Positions 52,514-62,114 of a DNA stretch of 64,000 nucleotides are shown in pieces. This DNA is from Hydrogenimonas urashimensis (GTDB taxonomy: Bacteria; Campylobacterota; Campylobacteria; Campylobacterales; Hydrogenimonadaceae), in the NCBI RefSeq assembly GCF_016593255.1, contig NZ_AP023212.1:62001-126000 (forward strand). Direction: 5' to 3'. The notes below the pieces were generated by a model. It did not search any database. It worked only from the letters and a program-made list of their open reading frames with translations, and was not told the origin of the DNA. Both the position numbers and the translations under genes were made by a program. Position 1 is the stretch's first letter. Each line of letters opens with the position of its first letter.

Positions 52514-53881
52514 CTAGAATATTTGTGTCATCCAATGCCAGAACTTTTTCAGTGACTGGCCGAATGTTTCTTTGTCTTCCTGCGCGACGCGCGCAAGGGT
52601 CTGTTTGACATCCTCGTTTTTCAGTTTGATGCTATTCTCTTTTTCCTGACCGGTGGAGGTCGGCGAAATGGTGGGCAATTCTCCCTCGTCGGTCGTGATA
52701 GGCTCTTTCTTGTGAAGCATCTTTCTATGGGAATCGATTTCGTACTGGGTATATCCTCCCGCCCCGTATTCGAGCAGTCCCATGACCGTCGCGAAGGCGG
52801 GATCGTTGAGCGGTTCGAAATCCCCCTCGACAGGGGATGGTCTGGCGATGCGGACGGGCATGTTGTCGAAGATCGCCATGGCCAGTTCTCTGATGCCGTC
52901 GAGTTTGGTCATGCCTCCTGTGAGGACGATGCCCGCTCCGATCTGGTCGCGGAGATTGCTCTTTTCCAGCTCTTTGGCAAGAATCATAAGGGTCTCCTGC
53001 ACACGCGCCTGGATGACGTTGTAGACAATCTCCAGGGAGATTTCGTGATTCTCCTCCTCGTCGCCGATGACGGGGATCTCGATCAGGTCGCTGGAGGGGG
53101 AACGGAGCGAGCCGTATTCGAGCTTGATCCGCTCGGCGACATGCAAGGGAGTGTGCAGCGCCATCGAGAGGTCGTTGGTAATATGGTTCGATCCGACAGC
53201 CAGAAACGTGTTGAAACGGATGGAGTTGCCCGAATGGACGACCATCTCGCAGGTTGAACCGCCCATGTCGATGACGCAGACACCCAACTCCCTTTCGTCG
53301 TCATTGAGTACGGAGATAGCGGAAGCGTAGCCCGCGAGGACGACATTGTCGATCTCGATGCCGGCTGACTTGACCGCTTTTTTGAGATTGCTGAGGCTCG
53401 ATTTCTGGGCCGTGATGATATGGGTATCGACCTCGAGCCGGCTCGCGTTCATGCCGAAAGGATCTTCGATGAACTCCTGCTCGTCCACTTTGAAGTTGTA
53501 AGGAAGAACATGAAGGACCTCATACTCGTTGGGGATATTGGCATTGTAGAGGGCTGTCTGCATGACGCGGTTGATCTCACTGATGCCGATCTCCTGCTGG
53601 GGGATGTTGACGATCCCGGAACTGTTGATCGAACGGGTGTAGGCACCGGAGATCGAGATGATCGCCTTGGAAGCGACGGTACCGGCGACGCGTTTGGCAT
53701 CGCTTAGTGCCTGACGGATCGAACGTGTCGTCAATTCGATATTGGTGATCGTTCCTTTGCGGACACCCTGGGATTTGGCGACGCCCGAGCCTATGACATG
53801 GATCGTGTTCTCTCTCTTTTCAGCGATGACAACGCTGATTTTGCTCGATCCGATATCAATGGCGAGGAGAGGTTTGCTCAC
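52514..53881 (-). CDS. ftsA: Cell division protein FtsA
   Basis: This 455-residue actin-like protein tethers FtsZ to the membrane. It begins LLAIDIGSSKISVVIAEK (phosphate-1), has CVIDMGGSTCEMVVH (phosphate-2) and GIVLTGGMTKLDGI. The C-terminal amphipathic tail SLKKFWHWMTQIF is the membrane-targeting sequence, preceded by a variable linker. It overlaps the ppiD stop by ATGA. Confidence 0.95.
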   Translation of the reverse strand: MSKPLLAIDIGSSKISVVIAEKRENTIHVIGSGVAKSQGVRKGTITNIELTTRSIRQALSDAKRVAGTVASKAIISISGAYTRSINSSGIVNIPQQEIGISEINRVMQTALYNANIPNEYEVLHVLPYNFKVDEQEFIEDPFGMNASRLEVDTHIITAQKSSLSNLKKAVKSAGIEIDNVVLAGYASAISVLNDDERELGVCVIDMGGSTCEMVVHSGNSIRFNTFLAVGSNHITNDLSMALHTPLHVAERIKLEYGSLRSPSSDLIEIPVIGDEEENHEISLEIVYNVIQARVQETLMILAKELEKSNLRDQIGAGIVLTGGMTKLDGIRELAMAIFDNMPVRIARPSPVEGDFEPLNDPAFATVMGLLEYGAGGYTQYEIDSHRKMLHKKEPITTDEGELPTISPTSTGQEKENSIKLKNEDVKQTLARVAQEDKETFGQSLKKFWHWMTQIF

Positions 53882-55350
53882 TCAGCTTCCTTTAGAAATA
53901 TCTCGATCGGATATTTTTGCTGCAGCTGCGTTATCAGATTGTTTTGGAGAAGATTGGATTTGATCTTTCCTGCATTCTCTTTGACAAACGCCTCGTGCTC
54001 TTTCAGTTTGTCACTGTCAAGCAACTTTTGTTCCACTATCGCATAACTGACAGCTTTGTTGTCAAGAAGTATCGCGCCCCTGGCCTTTTTCGCACTGAAA
54101 AGCTGCCGCAGAAAGAGGGAGGCTTCGGCTTTCGTCAAAGGGGGAAGTTTGTCAACGCTGTCACGTGTCACATAGTCAGATTCCTGTGCATCCGTAAGAT
54201 TTTCGCTCGACTTTTGTGCGACTTTTTTCAACGCTTCGGCACGTTTTATCTTCATGAAGTCGTTTTTGACATCATTGTAGGCTTCCTCGAAACTTTTCGG
54301 CTTGGGCAGAATCATCTTTTCGATTTTGATGACCGCGTACCTGCCGCCTACGATTTTGGGTTTGAGGGTCGTCCCGGCAACGGCGCCTTCGATCGCCTCC
54401 CATGTCTTCGTGTCAAAAAGTGGGTCTCCCGCATCGACAACACGCTCCTCGCTCGCACTCTTTTTCCCTTTCTTAAGATCGATATACGCAAGCTGAGCCT
54501 TTTTCTTCGCGTGTTTGAGGCGAATTGCTTCCACGATCTTCTCTTTTGCCGATTCGAGGGGGAGAATCTCTCCCTTTTCATTCACGAAATCGGTTCGGTT
54601 CTCTTTGTAATAGCTTTCGATTTCGGTATCGGAGGGTGTTTCGTCGGAGGGTTCGACCCAGAGGATCGCCAGTTTGAAACGTTTGGGGGTCATGTAGGCC
54701 TCTTTGTGCGCTTCCCAGTATTTCTTCAGTTCCTTTTCATCCGCCTTTACGGTGACATCGTCGGCCGTGAAGACTTTGTAGCGGAGTCTGTCGGCCATGA
54801 AAAGCGCCGCGCCGAAGGCTTCAACCTCCAGCGGTGCCGCGTCGGAAGAGAGCAGGGAGAGTGTCTTCTTGATCAGGATTTCGCTTTTGAGACTCTCTTC
54901 GAACGCCTTTGGTTTCATCCGCATGTTCTGAAGCACGGCGAGATAGGTGTTTTTGTCGAATTTCCCGTCTTTTTGGAATGCGGGAATCGCAAGAATCGCC
55001 TTTTGCACCTCTTCGTCACTGACCACGATGCCGTGGTCTTTTGCGAAATTTTTGACGAGTGCCTGGTAGACAAGCGATTGCAGAACCTGTTTTTGAAGCC
55101 CCATTTTTCTGGCGGTCGCTTCATCTAGCGTGCCACCCATTGCACGGTTGTACTGCTCAAAGGCATTTCCGTAGGCCTGCTGAAACTCTTCCAGCGAAAC
55201 GGGAATGTCGCCGACGAGCGCGACGCTGTTGCTTTTGCTTCCGTACTGGTAGGTGCCCCATCCCACAAAACCGGCGCCGACGAAAGCGATCGTGCTGATC
55301 CAGATGGTGATGACTAGATATTTTCTGTGTTTCTGCATCCAAGAGATCAT
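53878..55350 (-). CDS. PpiD/SurA-like periplasmic chaperone
   Basis: This 490-residue protein has an N-terminal transmembrane anchor (YLVITIWISTIAFVGAGFVG) and a SurA-type N-terminal chaperone domain (about 35-200, with NAFEQYNRAMGG and FAKDHGIVVSDEEVQKAIL). The parvulin-like middle portion is weak, so isomerase activity is uncertain. PpiD homologs assist folding of proteins leaving the translocon. It is first in ppiD-ftsA-ftsZ, overlapping ftsA by ATGA. Confidence 0.84.
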   Translation of the reverse strand: MISWMQKHRKYLVITIWISTIAFVGAGFVGWGTYQYGSKSNSVALVGDIPVSLEEFQQAYGNAFEQYNRAMGGTLDEATARKMGLQKQVLQSLVYQALVKNFAKDHGIVVSDEEVQKAILAIPAFQKDGKFDKNTYLAVLQNMRMKPKAFEESLKSEILIKKTLSLLSSDAAPLEVEAFGAALFMADRLRYKVFTADDVTVKADEKELKKYWEAHKEAYMTPKRFKLAILWVEPSDETPSDTEIESYYKENRTDFVNEKGEILPLESAKEKIVEAIRLKHAKKKAQLAYIDLKKGKKSASEERVVDAGDPLFDTKTWEAIEGAVAGTTLKPKIVGGRYAVIKIEKMILPKPKSFEEAYNDVKNDFMKIKRAEALKKVAQKSSENLTDAQESDYVTRDSVDKLPPLTKAEASLFLRQLFSAKKARGAILLDNKAVSYAIVEQKLLDSDKLKEHEAFVKENAGKIKSNLLQNNLITQLQQKYPIEIFLKEAE

Positions 55351-55375
55351 TCAAAAGCCTTTGATGTTTATGCGG

Positions 55376-55381
55376 TATAAT
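55376..55381 (+). promoter_or_regulatory. -10 box upstream of bioA
   Basis: TATAAT within TGCGGTATAATTGA lies about 140 nt before bioA in the divergent ppiD-bioA spacer. The long leader implied contains the repeats at 55458-55503. Confidence 0.45.
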
Positions 55382-55457
55382 TGATTAACTGATTTTATTT
55401 GATTTGAAATTAATTTCGGTTTAAATTTAACGCTTTAGCGCCGAATTTACCGATATT

Positions 55458-55503
55458 TTGTCAATACTTTACAACTTGTCAAAAAAGTTTACAAATATTG
55501 ACA
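55458..55503. promoter_or_regulatory. Repeated operator-like elements upstream of bioA
   Basis: Two copies of TTGTCAA followed by TTTACAA lie in tandem (55458-55474 and 55476-55494). An outer inverted repeat TGTCAATA (55459-55466) / TATTGACA (55496-55503) brackets them. GTTTACAA (55487-55494) equals the right half of a BirA box, but the left half TTGTAAAC at the usual distance is missing. A regulator site for biotin genes is plausible, not proven. Confidence 0.35.
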
Positions 55504-55521
55504 GAAATGAGGGGAAATGCC

Positions 55522-56817
55522 GTGAAAAACAGCGAAGTGACGGAGCGTGACCTGGCTCACATATGGCACCCGTGCACCCAGATGAAAGATCATGAACGGC
55601 TGCCTCTGGTGCCTGTCAGATCGGGCAGGGGCGTCTGGCTCGAAGATTTCGAAGGCAACCGGTTCATCGACGGTATCAGCAGCTGGTGGGTCAACCTTTT
55701 CGGTCATGCCCATCCCTACATCACCCGGAAGCTTTCCGAACAGGCGGCGACCCTTGAGCATGTGCTGCTGGCCGGTTTCACCCACGAACCGGCGGTGCGG
55801 CTGGCCGAAAGGCTCTGCCGTATCGCTCCGGGCGGTCTGGAAAAACTCTTCTTCGCCGACAATGGTTCCAGCGCGATCGAAGTGGCACTCAAGATGAGTT
55901 ACCACGCCCACCTCAACGCGGGGGAGAGGAGACCGCTCTTTCTCTCCCTGACCAACAGCTACCACGGCGAGACGATCGGGGCGCTCTCCGTCGGTGACGT
56001 GGCACTCTACAAGAAGACCTACGAACCGATCCTCATCCGCTCCCTACAGACGCCGGTGCCGGAAGACCGGAGTGTCGAAGCGGCCGAAAACGCGGCAATC
56101 GCCCTCGAAGGTATTCTCAAAGAGCGCGGAGGAGAGATTTCCGCACTGATCGTGGAGCCGCTGGTACAGTGTGCCGGATACATGCACATGTACCATCCCC
56201 GTTATCTGAGCCTTGCCAAGAAGCTGTGCGAAGCCTACGGCGTGCACTTTATCGCCGACGAGATCGCCGTCGGATTCGGTCGGACCGGTACGATGTTCGC
56301 CTGCGAGCAGGCGGATGTCGTTCCCGATTTCATGTGCCTCTCCAAAGGGCTCACCGGCGGGTATATGCCCCTCGCCGCTGTGTTGACGACCGACGAAATC
56401 TACAGCCGTTTTTACTGCGACTATCTTGAATACAGAGCCTTTCTCCACTCCCACAGCTATACCGGAAACCCGCTCGGATGCAGCTGTGCCAATGCGGTAT
56501 TGGATATTTTCGAAACAGAGAATGTGCTAAAGAGCAACCGTGAAAAAATTCGATGGATGACGGAGCTTCTCGAGCCTTTCGGGAAGCTGCCCAACGTCAG
56601 GGATGTCCGGCAGCAGGGGCTGATCGCAGCGGTGGAACTTAAGGGGTACCGCCCTGAAGAGCGGGTCAATCTCAAACTTTTCGACTACTGCCTCAAGCGG
56701 GGTGTTTTCATCCGTCCTCTGGGGCATGTCCTCTATTTCATGCCTCCCTACATTATCACGAAAGAGGAGATGGCAACCATGATCGAAACGGCCTACGATG
56801 CCATAAGGAGCCTGTGA
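55522..56817 (+). CDS. bioA: Adenosylmethionine-8-amino-7-oxononanoate aminotransferase
   Basis: This class III PLP aminotransferase of about 431 residues makes 7,8-diaminopelargonate in biotin synthesis, using SAM as amino donor. IWHPCTQMKDHE, GISSWWVNLFGHAHP, SYHGETIGALSVG, FIADEIAVGFGRTG and LSKGLTGGYMPLAAVLT (Schiff-base lysine) are characteristic. The GTG start at 55522 fits AGGGGAAA upstream; ATG 55507 is an alternative. It overlaps the DUF72 gene by one base. Other bio genes are not in the window. Confidence 0.93.
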   Translation: MKNSEVTERDLAHIWHPCTQMKDHERLPLVPVRSGRGVWLEDFEGNRFIDGISSWWVNLFGHAHPYITRKLSEQAATLEHVLLAGFTHEPAVRLAERLCRIAPGGLEKLFFADNGSSAIEVALKMSYHAHLNAGERRPLFLSLTNSYHGETIGALSVGDVALYKKTYEPILIRSLQTPVPEDRSVEAAENAAIALEGILKERGGEISALIVEPLVQCAGYMHMYHPRYLSLAKKLCEAYGVHFIADEIAVGFGRTGTMFACEQADVVPDFMCLSKGLTGGYMPLAAVLTTDEIYSRFYCDYLEYRAFLHSHSYTGNPLGCSCANAVLDIFETENVLKSNREKIRWMTELLEPFGKLPNVRDVRQQGLIAAVELKGYRPEERVNLKLFDYCLKRGVFIRPLGHVLYFMPPYIITKEEMATMIETAYDAIRSL

Positions 56818-57581
56818 TGGCGGATTCGAACATTCGGGTTGGAACCTCGGGTTTTTATTACGAGCACTGGCGCGGGGTTTTCTATCCCGAGGATCTTGCG
56901 AAATCGCACTTTTTCGAATACTATATGCGCCGTTTCAAAACGGTCGAGCTCAACAGCACCTTCTACCATCTGCCCCGTCTGAAGACGACAGAGCACTGGG
57001 CGCAGATGTCGCCGAACGACTTTCTCTTTTCGCTCAAGGCCTACCGGGGCATCACCCATTATCGTAAACTCAAAGATGTCGAAGAGGACCTTTACCGCTA
57101 CCTTCATCTGGTCAAGCCGCTGAAGCCGAAACTCGGGACCATACTCTTCCAGCTTCCACCTTCGCTGCATCTGGACCGGGAACTGCTCGCCGATTTTCTT
57201 CAACTGCTTCCCAACGGATATCGCTACACGATCGAATTCCGCCATGCAAGCTGGCTGAACGACGACATTTTCAACCTGCTCAAAAGCTACAATGTGGCAC
57301 TTTGTGTCAACGATTTCGGGAAACGGCAGATGGATTGGATCGCGACGGCCGATTTCGGCTATCTCCGTTTTCACGGACCGACGGGGCATTACGGGGGAAG
57401 TTACGACGACGCGACGCTGGCGGCATGGGCCGATCGTCTCAAAAAGGAGATCCGGTCACTGCGGGCGATCTTCGTCTATTTCAACAACGATTTCGGCGGA
57501 TATGCCGTCATGAACGCGATGACTCTGATGAGAATGCTCGGAATAAGCTATAATTCGCAAAAAGATTCGGAAACGCGATGA
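56817..57581 (+). CDS. DUF72 (YecE-like) protein
   Basis: This 254-residue TIM-barrel-like protein belongs to DUF72. RVGTSGFYYEHWRGVFYPE at the N-terminus, FKTVELNSTFYHLP and the C-terminal FVYFNNDFGGYAVMNA are typical. No biochemical function is firmly known. TGATG overlap couples it to bioA. The -10 for rsmH lies in its last 32 nt and its stop overlaps rsmH (ATGA). Confidence 0.87.
   Translation: MADSNIRVGTSGFYYEHWRGVFYPEDLAKSHFFEYYMRRFKTVELNSTFYHLPRLKTTEHWAQMSPNDFLFSLKAYRGITHYRKLKDVEEDLYRYLHLVKPLKPKLGTILFQLPPSLHLDRELLADFLQLLPNGYRYTIEFRHASWLNDDIFNLLKSYNVALCVNDFGKRQMDWIATADFGYLRFHGPTGHYGGSYDDATLAAWADRLKKEIRSLRAIFVYFNNDFGGYAVMNAMTLMRMLGISYNSQKDSETR
57550..57555 (+). promoter_or_regulatory. 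Internal -10 box for rsmH
   Basis: TATAAT within AAGCTATAATTCGC, inside the end of the DUF72 gene, 22 nt before the rsmH ATG. It would give rsmH-ftsL a start independent of bioA. Confidence 0.45.
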
Positions 57582-58504
57582 ACGAAAAAATTCCCCACGT
57601 TCCTGTTCTTCTGGAAGAGGTTCTGCGCTGTTTCGAAGCGATGCCCCGCGAGGGCTTCTTCATCGACTGCACGCTGGGGTATGGCGGCCACAGCGAAGCG
57701 ATTTTGGAAAAATTTCCGAAGATCCGTCTCATTGGAATCGACCGTGATCCGGAAGCGATCGCCTATGCGACGAAACGCCTCGCACCGTTTAAGGAGCGTT
57801 TCGAGGCGAAACAGGGACGCTTTTCCGATCTGCTGCCGTCTCTTTTGACGCTTCCTGTCGCCGGTGTTCTGGCCGATTTCGGTGTCTCATCACTTCAGCT
57901 GGACAAAAAGGAGAGGGGATTCAGTTTTCTTTCGGAAAACCTCGATATGCGGATGGATCCCGAAGCCCCATTGAGTGCCTACGAGGTCGTCAACCGCTAT
58001 CCGCAGGAGGAGCTCGAGCGCATTTTCAGGGAGTACGCCGAAGAGCGCGCCTACAAAAGAGCGGCCAGGGCGATCGTGGAGGCGCGGGCCGAAAAACCGA
58101 TCGCAAGCGGGTTGGAGCTGGCGGAGATTCTTGGCCGTGTCATCCCAAAACGGGGAAAGACCAATCCCGCCACGGCGCTTTTCCAGGCGATACGCATCGA
58201 AGTAAACGATGAATTGGGAGAGATCGAGCGGCTTTTGGATATTCTCGAAAAGATGCCGCCCAAAGGGGCGGTCGTCGGCCTGATCACATTCCATTCGCTG
58301 GAGGACAGGCTAGTGAAGCAGCGTTTCAGAAAGTGGAGTACCGAGTGCATCTGTCCCCCCGAAGCGTTCCGGTGTTCCTGCGGCGGCGGCCATGCCCTTG
58401 GCAAACAGCTCGGCCGTAAACCTGTAACGGCTTCCGCCTCGGAGCTGAAAGAGAATCCAAGAAGCCGCAGTGCGAAACTGCGCTGTTTCAAATTCAAGGA
58501 GTAG
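57578..58504 (+). CDS. rsmH: 16S rRNA (cytosine-1402-N4)-methyltransferase RsmH
   Basis: This 308-residue SAM-dependent methyltransferase (formerly MraW) modifies C1402 of 16S rRNA. HVPVLLEEVLRCF, FIDCTLGYGGHSEAIL (SAM binding), LADFGVSSLQLD and TNPATALFQAIRIEVND are diagnostic, as is GLITFHSLEDRLVK. It overlaps the DUF72 stop by ATGA. It is followed 5 nt later by an ftsL-like gene, the order known from mra/dcw clusters. Confidence 0.94.
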   Translation: MNEKIPHVPVLLEEVLRCFEAMPREGFFIDCTLGYGGHSEAILEKFPKIRLIGIDRDPEAIAYATKRLAPFKERFEAKQGRFSDLLPSLLTLPVAGVLADFGVSSLQLDKKERGFSFLSENLDMRMDPEAPLSAYEVVNRYPQEELERIFREYAEERAYKRAARAIVEARAEKPIASGLELAEILGRVIPKRGKTNPATALFQAIRIEVNDELGEIERLLDILEKMPPKGAVVGLITFHSLEDRLVKQRFRKWSTECICPPEAFRCSCGGGHALGKQLGRKPVTASASELKENPRSRSAKLRCFKFKE

Positions 58505-58509
58505 AAGCG

Positions 58510-58842
58510 TTGGCGGAAAAAAAGGTGTCGAAAAAAGCGGCAGCCGAAAAAAAAACCTCGACGACCGCTAAAGAAAAAACGGAACTGGTCGATAGTATCA
58601 GTGAGGCCACTTACGACGGCACGGCTGATTGGCAGTTTTTACTTTTGGTTTTAATCTCTATTGCCATTGCTCTCCTCCTTTTGCTGCCGAAGATATATCT
58701 TAGAAACTCTATCTATTATCAAAGCCGTGCCATCGACCGACTCGAAACCCAGTACGGTGCCCTTCTGGAAGAGAACAAGCTTTTGAAACGGAAAGTGGAG
58801 GGATTGAAGGTCAAAAACCAGATTCTCGACACCATCTTCTGA
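58510..58842 (+). CDS. FtsL-like bitopic membrane protein
   Basis: This 110-residue protein has a basic, alanine-rich cytoplasmic N-terminus (about 45 residues), one membrane helix (FLLLVLISIAIALLLLLP) and a short periplasmic coiled coil (IDRLETQYGALLEENKLLKR). This topology and its place right after rsmH fit FtsL of the divisome. Sequence identity is not diagnostic. The start is a TTG at 58510 with AAGGAG overlapping the rsmH stop. It is 2 nt from the RND gene. Confidence 0.65.
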   Translation: MAEKKVSKKAAAEKKTSTTAKEKTELVDSISEATYDGTADWQFLLLVLISIAIALLLLLPKIYLRNSIYYQSRAIDRLETQYGALLEENKLLKRKVEGLKVKNQILDTIF

Positions 58843-58844
58843 CC

Positions 58845-61800
58845 ATGATCGAAAAATTCATCCGTTTCGGAATCGAAAAGCCGATACTGAACCATATTTT
58901 TCTCGCGTTCTTGCTCCTTCTTTCGATTTTCGCCTACCACAATATCCCCAAGGAGATCTTTCCGCCCGGCACGCTCGATAGGGTCGTCATCACAGGGCAC
59001 TACAGCGGTGCGAGCGCGGATATACTGGACAAAATGGCCGTTCATACGATCGAGGACGGGCTCAAGAATCTAAGTGAAATCGATACGATCGAATCGGTCA
59101 TCAAGAACGGCGCCTTTTCGATCGGTGCCGATATCAAGCCGGGGAACGATCCCTCCCTGACGCTTGATGATGCCAAAGATATCGTCGCCAACATCCGCAG
59201 GGATCTTCCGGCAGACATGGACGAACCGATCGCCAAGATCGCCAAACGCAATTTTCCCCTGGTACTCATCGCCGTCGCGGGCGATACGAAGAAGAAGGAA
59301 CTGCTCGCCGTGGCGGACGAGATCAAAAACGATCTTGCCAATCTCAGGGAACTCAGCGACATCGTCATATACGGCGACGCGGATGACGAACTCGACATCT
59401 ACATCGACAGCGAAAAGGCGAAGGCGCTCGGGGTCTCCTACCGCTCTTTGATCAATGCGCTCTCCCAGCTTGCTTCGATCTTTCCTGTCGGTGCCGTGAA
59501 GCAGCGGGGGGAACACTATTTCATCAGTACCATAAACGGTGAAAAAAAGGCGAAAGAGCTGGAAAACACGATTCTCAAGGTCGACGGGAAGAGTATTCTT
59601 CTCAAGGATGTGGCCACCGTGAGGTTCCAGCTCAGCGATCCTGAGGAGATTTCGCATTTCAACGGTATCAAAAACGTCTCCATCTCCGTCAGCAAGTCGG
59701 AGCGGGGCAATGCCATCGCCCTTTCCAAAGAGATAAGGCGGATGCTCGAGGGGTACAAAAAGAGATATCCGCAGCTGACTTTCGACGTCTATACCGATAC
59801 CTCCGTCTGGATAAAAAACCGCCTCAACACGGTTGTCTCCAACATCATCTTCGGTCTCTTTCTGGTCTTTCTCTCCATGCTGCTTTTCGTCAACGCCCGC
59901 ATCGCCCTGGTCGTCGCCATCGGTATTCCTGTCAGTTTCATGATCGGCCTGGTGGCCCTCGAAATTCTCGACTACAGTCTCAATATGCTGACACTGCTGG
60001 GGGCGCTGATCGCGCTGGGGATGCTGGTGGACGAGGCGATCGTCGTGGCGGAGAATATCTACCGCTACATCGAAGAGGGAATGCCGCCGCAGGAAGCGGC
60101 TCTCAAAGGGGCGGTGGAGATGTTTCCCGCTGTGCTGACAGCGACGATGACCACCGTTTTCGCATTTCTTCCCCTGCTCATGCTCAGCGGCCAGCTGGGG
60201 GAGTTCATCAAGGTGTTGCCGGTGATGATCACGGTACTGCTGCTCAGTTCGCTTTTCGAAGCTTTCTATTTTCTGCCGCTGCATGCGAAAGATATGCTCA
60301 AACCGACGCATGAAATGAGTTTCACACGCCGTTTCTGGGCACGCAACTACGCCGTGTACCGTGCCGTTCTCAAACCTCTGGTCCACTACAGGTATCTGTC
60401 GCTTCCCCTGATGGTCGGCGCGATCGTGCTGGCAACGTGGCTGTTGGCGAAACAGAGCAAATTTCAACTCTTCCCCGATTTCGATACGACGCAGATATAC
60501 ATCAATGGCGAGGTGGACATCAACAACGACCTGCGGGACAACGAAAAGATCGTCTCGAAACTCGAAGCGGCGCTTCTGAAAAGACTTGATAGAAGAGATG
60601 TCGCCTCTTTGACGGCGGTCATCGGCCTGAAGGTGGACAGCAACAACAAAGGAGAACACGCCGACAATCTCTTTCACATTTTCGTGAATCTGCACGAACC
60701 GGTCCCGAAGAACTTTTTCGACAGGTATCTCAATCCCTGGCTGAGTCCCGAATACGACGACAGCGACATGATGCGTGTCCACTCGGCCCAGGAGATCGCC
60801 GGGCAGATTCAGAGCATCGTCGAGCCTTTCCGAAAGATGAAGGACAGCTACGGTCCCCTTTTCAAGGAGATCAACGTCATCGTGCCCCAGGCGGGCATCG
60901 TCAAAAGCGATATCGAACTCTCCTTCGGCGGGGCTCCCGAAAAGGTGGCATACGCCCTCAAAAGCGTCGAAAAGGTGCTGCAGGAGATAAAAGGGGTCGA
61001 AAACATCACGGACGATGCCATGCTGGGCGAGGATGAGCTAAAACTAAGAGTCAACCGTTATGGCCAGCGTCTTGGATTCAACGAAGTGCTGGTCACGCAG
61101 GCGCTGCAGCCCTTCTTTCTGGAAGGCGAGTACGGAAAGATGTTCAACGAGGAGGGATTGGTGCGCATCCGGCTTCAGGAGAGGTTCAAGGACCGTTACG
61201 AGCGGTTTTTGCATTTTGAACTTCAGGTACCCGGAAGGATGCAGTGGGTGAAACTTTCGGAGATTGTCGATATCGGGCACAAAAAGAGCTTCGCGAAAAT
61301 CTACAAAGTCGACGGAAAACGAGTCAGCACTGTCTATGCCTCCTTGAACAAAAAATTCGTCACTTCCGGCGAAGTGATGGACCGGCTCGCCCCCCTTTTT
61401 GTAAAACTCGAAAAAGAGGGTGTGTCGATCGATATCAAAGGAGAGGAGAAGGAGAACCGTACCGTCAGAAGAGAGATCATTCAGTCCGCCGTCGTGGCGA
61501 TTTTTCTGATATTCGTCGCGCTTGTCTGGATGTTCGACTCCATCGCCCTGCCGTTGATTACGCTGACGACGATTCCTCTTTCGATCTTCGGCGTGCTGAT
61601 CGGCCACATCGTCATGGGAATGAATATCACGATGCCGAGTCTCATCGGCATCGTGGGTCTTTCGGGGGTGGTGGTCAACGATGGGCTGATCATGATCGAT
61701 TTCATCAAACATACGCGCTCCATCGACGAACTGCTGGAGAGGGCCAGACTGCGATTGCGGCCGATTCTGCTCACATCCCTCACCACTGTTCTGGGACTTT

Positions 61801-61946
61801 CGTCGCTAATGTTTTTCGCTTCCGGGCAGGCTCTGATACTCCAGCCCATGGCGGTGACCCTCGGTTTCGGTCTGATCTGGGCGACGGTTCTTAATCTCTA
61901 CTTCGTTCCGCTGCTCTTTTCGGTACTCTACAGGGTGAAGGCGTAG
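58845..61946 (+). CDS. RND-family efflux transporter (AcrB/HAE-type)
   Basis: This 1033-residue proton-driven RND pump has 12 predicted membrane segments and two large periplasmic loops. The family motif in helix 4 reads GMLVDEAIVVAENIYR; the second of the two proton-relay aspartates of AcrB (LVDDA) is glutamate here. C-terminal GLSGVVVNDGLIMIDFIKH is the helix 10-11 region. No adaptor or TolC gene is adjacent. The adaptor and TolC-like genes at 13.2-16.4 kb, which lack a pump, could complete it. The gene follows the ftsL-like gene by 2 nt. Confidence 0.9.
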   Translation: MIEKFIRFGIEKPILNHIFLAFLLLLSIFAYHNIPKEIFPPGTLDRVVITGHYSGASADILDKMAVHTIEDGLKNLSEIDTIESVIKNGAFSIGADIKPGNDPSLTLDDAKDIVANIRRDLPADMDEPIAKIAKRNFPLVLIAVAGDTKKKELLAVADEIKNDLANLRELSDIVIYGDADDELDIYIDSEKAKALGVSYRSLINALSQLASIFPVGAVKQRGEHYFISTINGEKKAKELENTILKVDGKSILLKDVATVRFQLSDPEEISHFNGIKNVSISVSKSERGNAIALSKEIRRMLEGYKKRYPQLTFDVYTDTSVWIKNRLNTVVSNIIFGLFLVFLSMLLFVNARIALVVAIGIPVSFMIGLVALEILDYSLNMLTLLGALIALGMLVDEAIVVAENIYRYIEEGMPPQEAALKGAVEMFPAVLTATMTTVFAFLPLLMLSGQLGEFIKVLPVMITVLLLSSLFEAFYFLPLHAKDMLKPTHEMSFTRRFWARNYAVYRAVLKPLVHYRYLSLPLMVGAIVLATWLLAKQSKFQLFPDFDTTQIYINGEVDINNDLRDNEKIVSKLEAALLKRLDRRDVASLTAVIGLKVDSNNKGEHADNLFHIFVNLHEPVPKNFFDRYLNPWLSPEYDDSDMMRVHSAQEIAGQIQSIVEPFRKMKDSYGPLFKEINVIVPQAGIVKSDIELSFGGAPEKVAYALKSVEKVLQEIKGVENITDDAMLGEDELKLRVNRYGQRLGFNEVLVTQALQPFFLEGEYGKMFNEEGLVRIRLQERFKDRYERFLHFELQVPGRMQWVKLSEIVDIGHKKSFAKIYKVDGKRVSTVYASLNKKFVTSGEVMDRLAPLFVKLEKEGVSIDIKGEEKENRTVRREIIQSAVVAIFLIFVALVWMFDSIALPLITLTTIPLSIFGVLIGHIVMGMNITMPSLIGIVGLSGVVVNDGLIMIDFIKHTRSIDELLERARLRLRPILLTSLTTVLGLSSLMFFASGQALILQPMAVTLGFGLIWATVLNLYFVPLLFSVLYRVKA

Positions 61947-62060
61947 GGGAAGTCGCAAAAAATCCATCGCTTTTGCACCCTCATGCGGCCGGGGAGAAAA
62001 AGCGTGATCGGAGGCAAACCGTTTTTCACCCTGCCATGCCTGCCATCTGTAAGCTATTAG

Positions 62061-62069
62061 TGGTATAAT
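62061..62069 (+). promoter_or_regulatory. Extended -10 promoter upstream of the DUF2018 gene
   Basis: TGGTATAAT, an extended -10, lies 45 nt before the ATG at 62115. The rest of the 61947-62114 gap shows nothing recognisable. Confidence 0.55.
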
Positions 62070-62114
62070 AATGGCTTTTAAGACCGGATCGAAACACAAT
62101 TCATAGGGGGAAAC

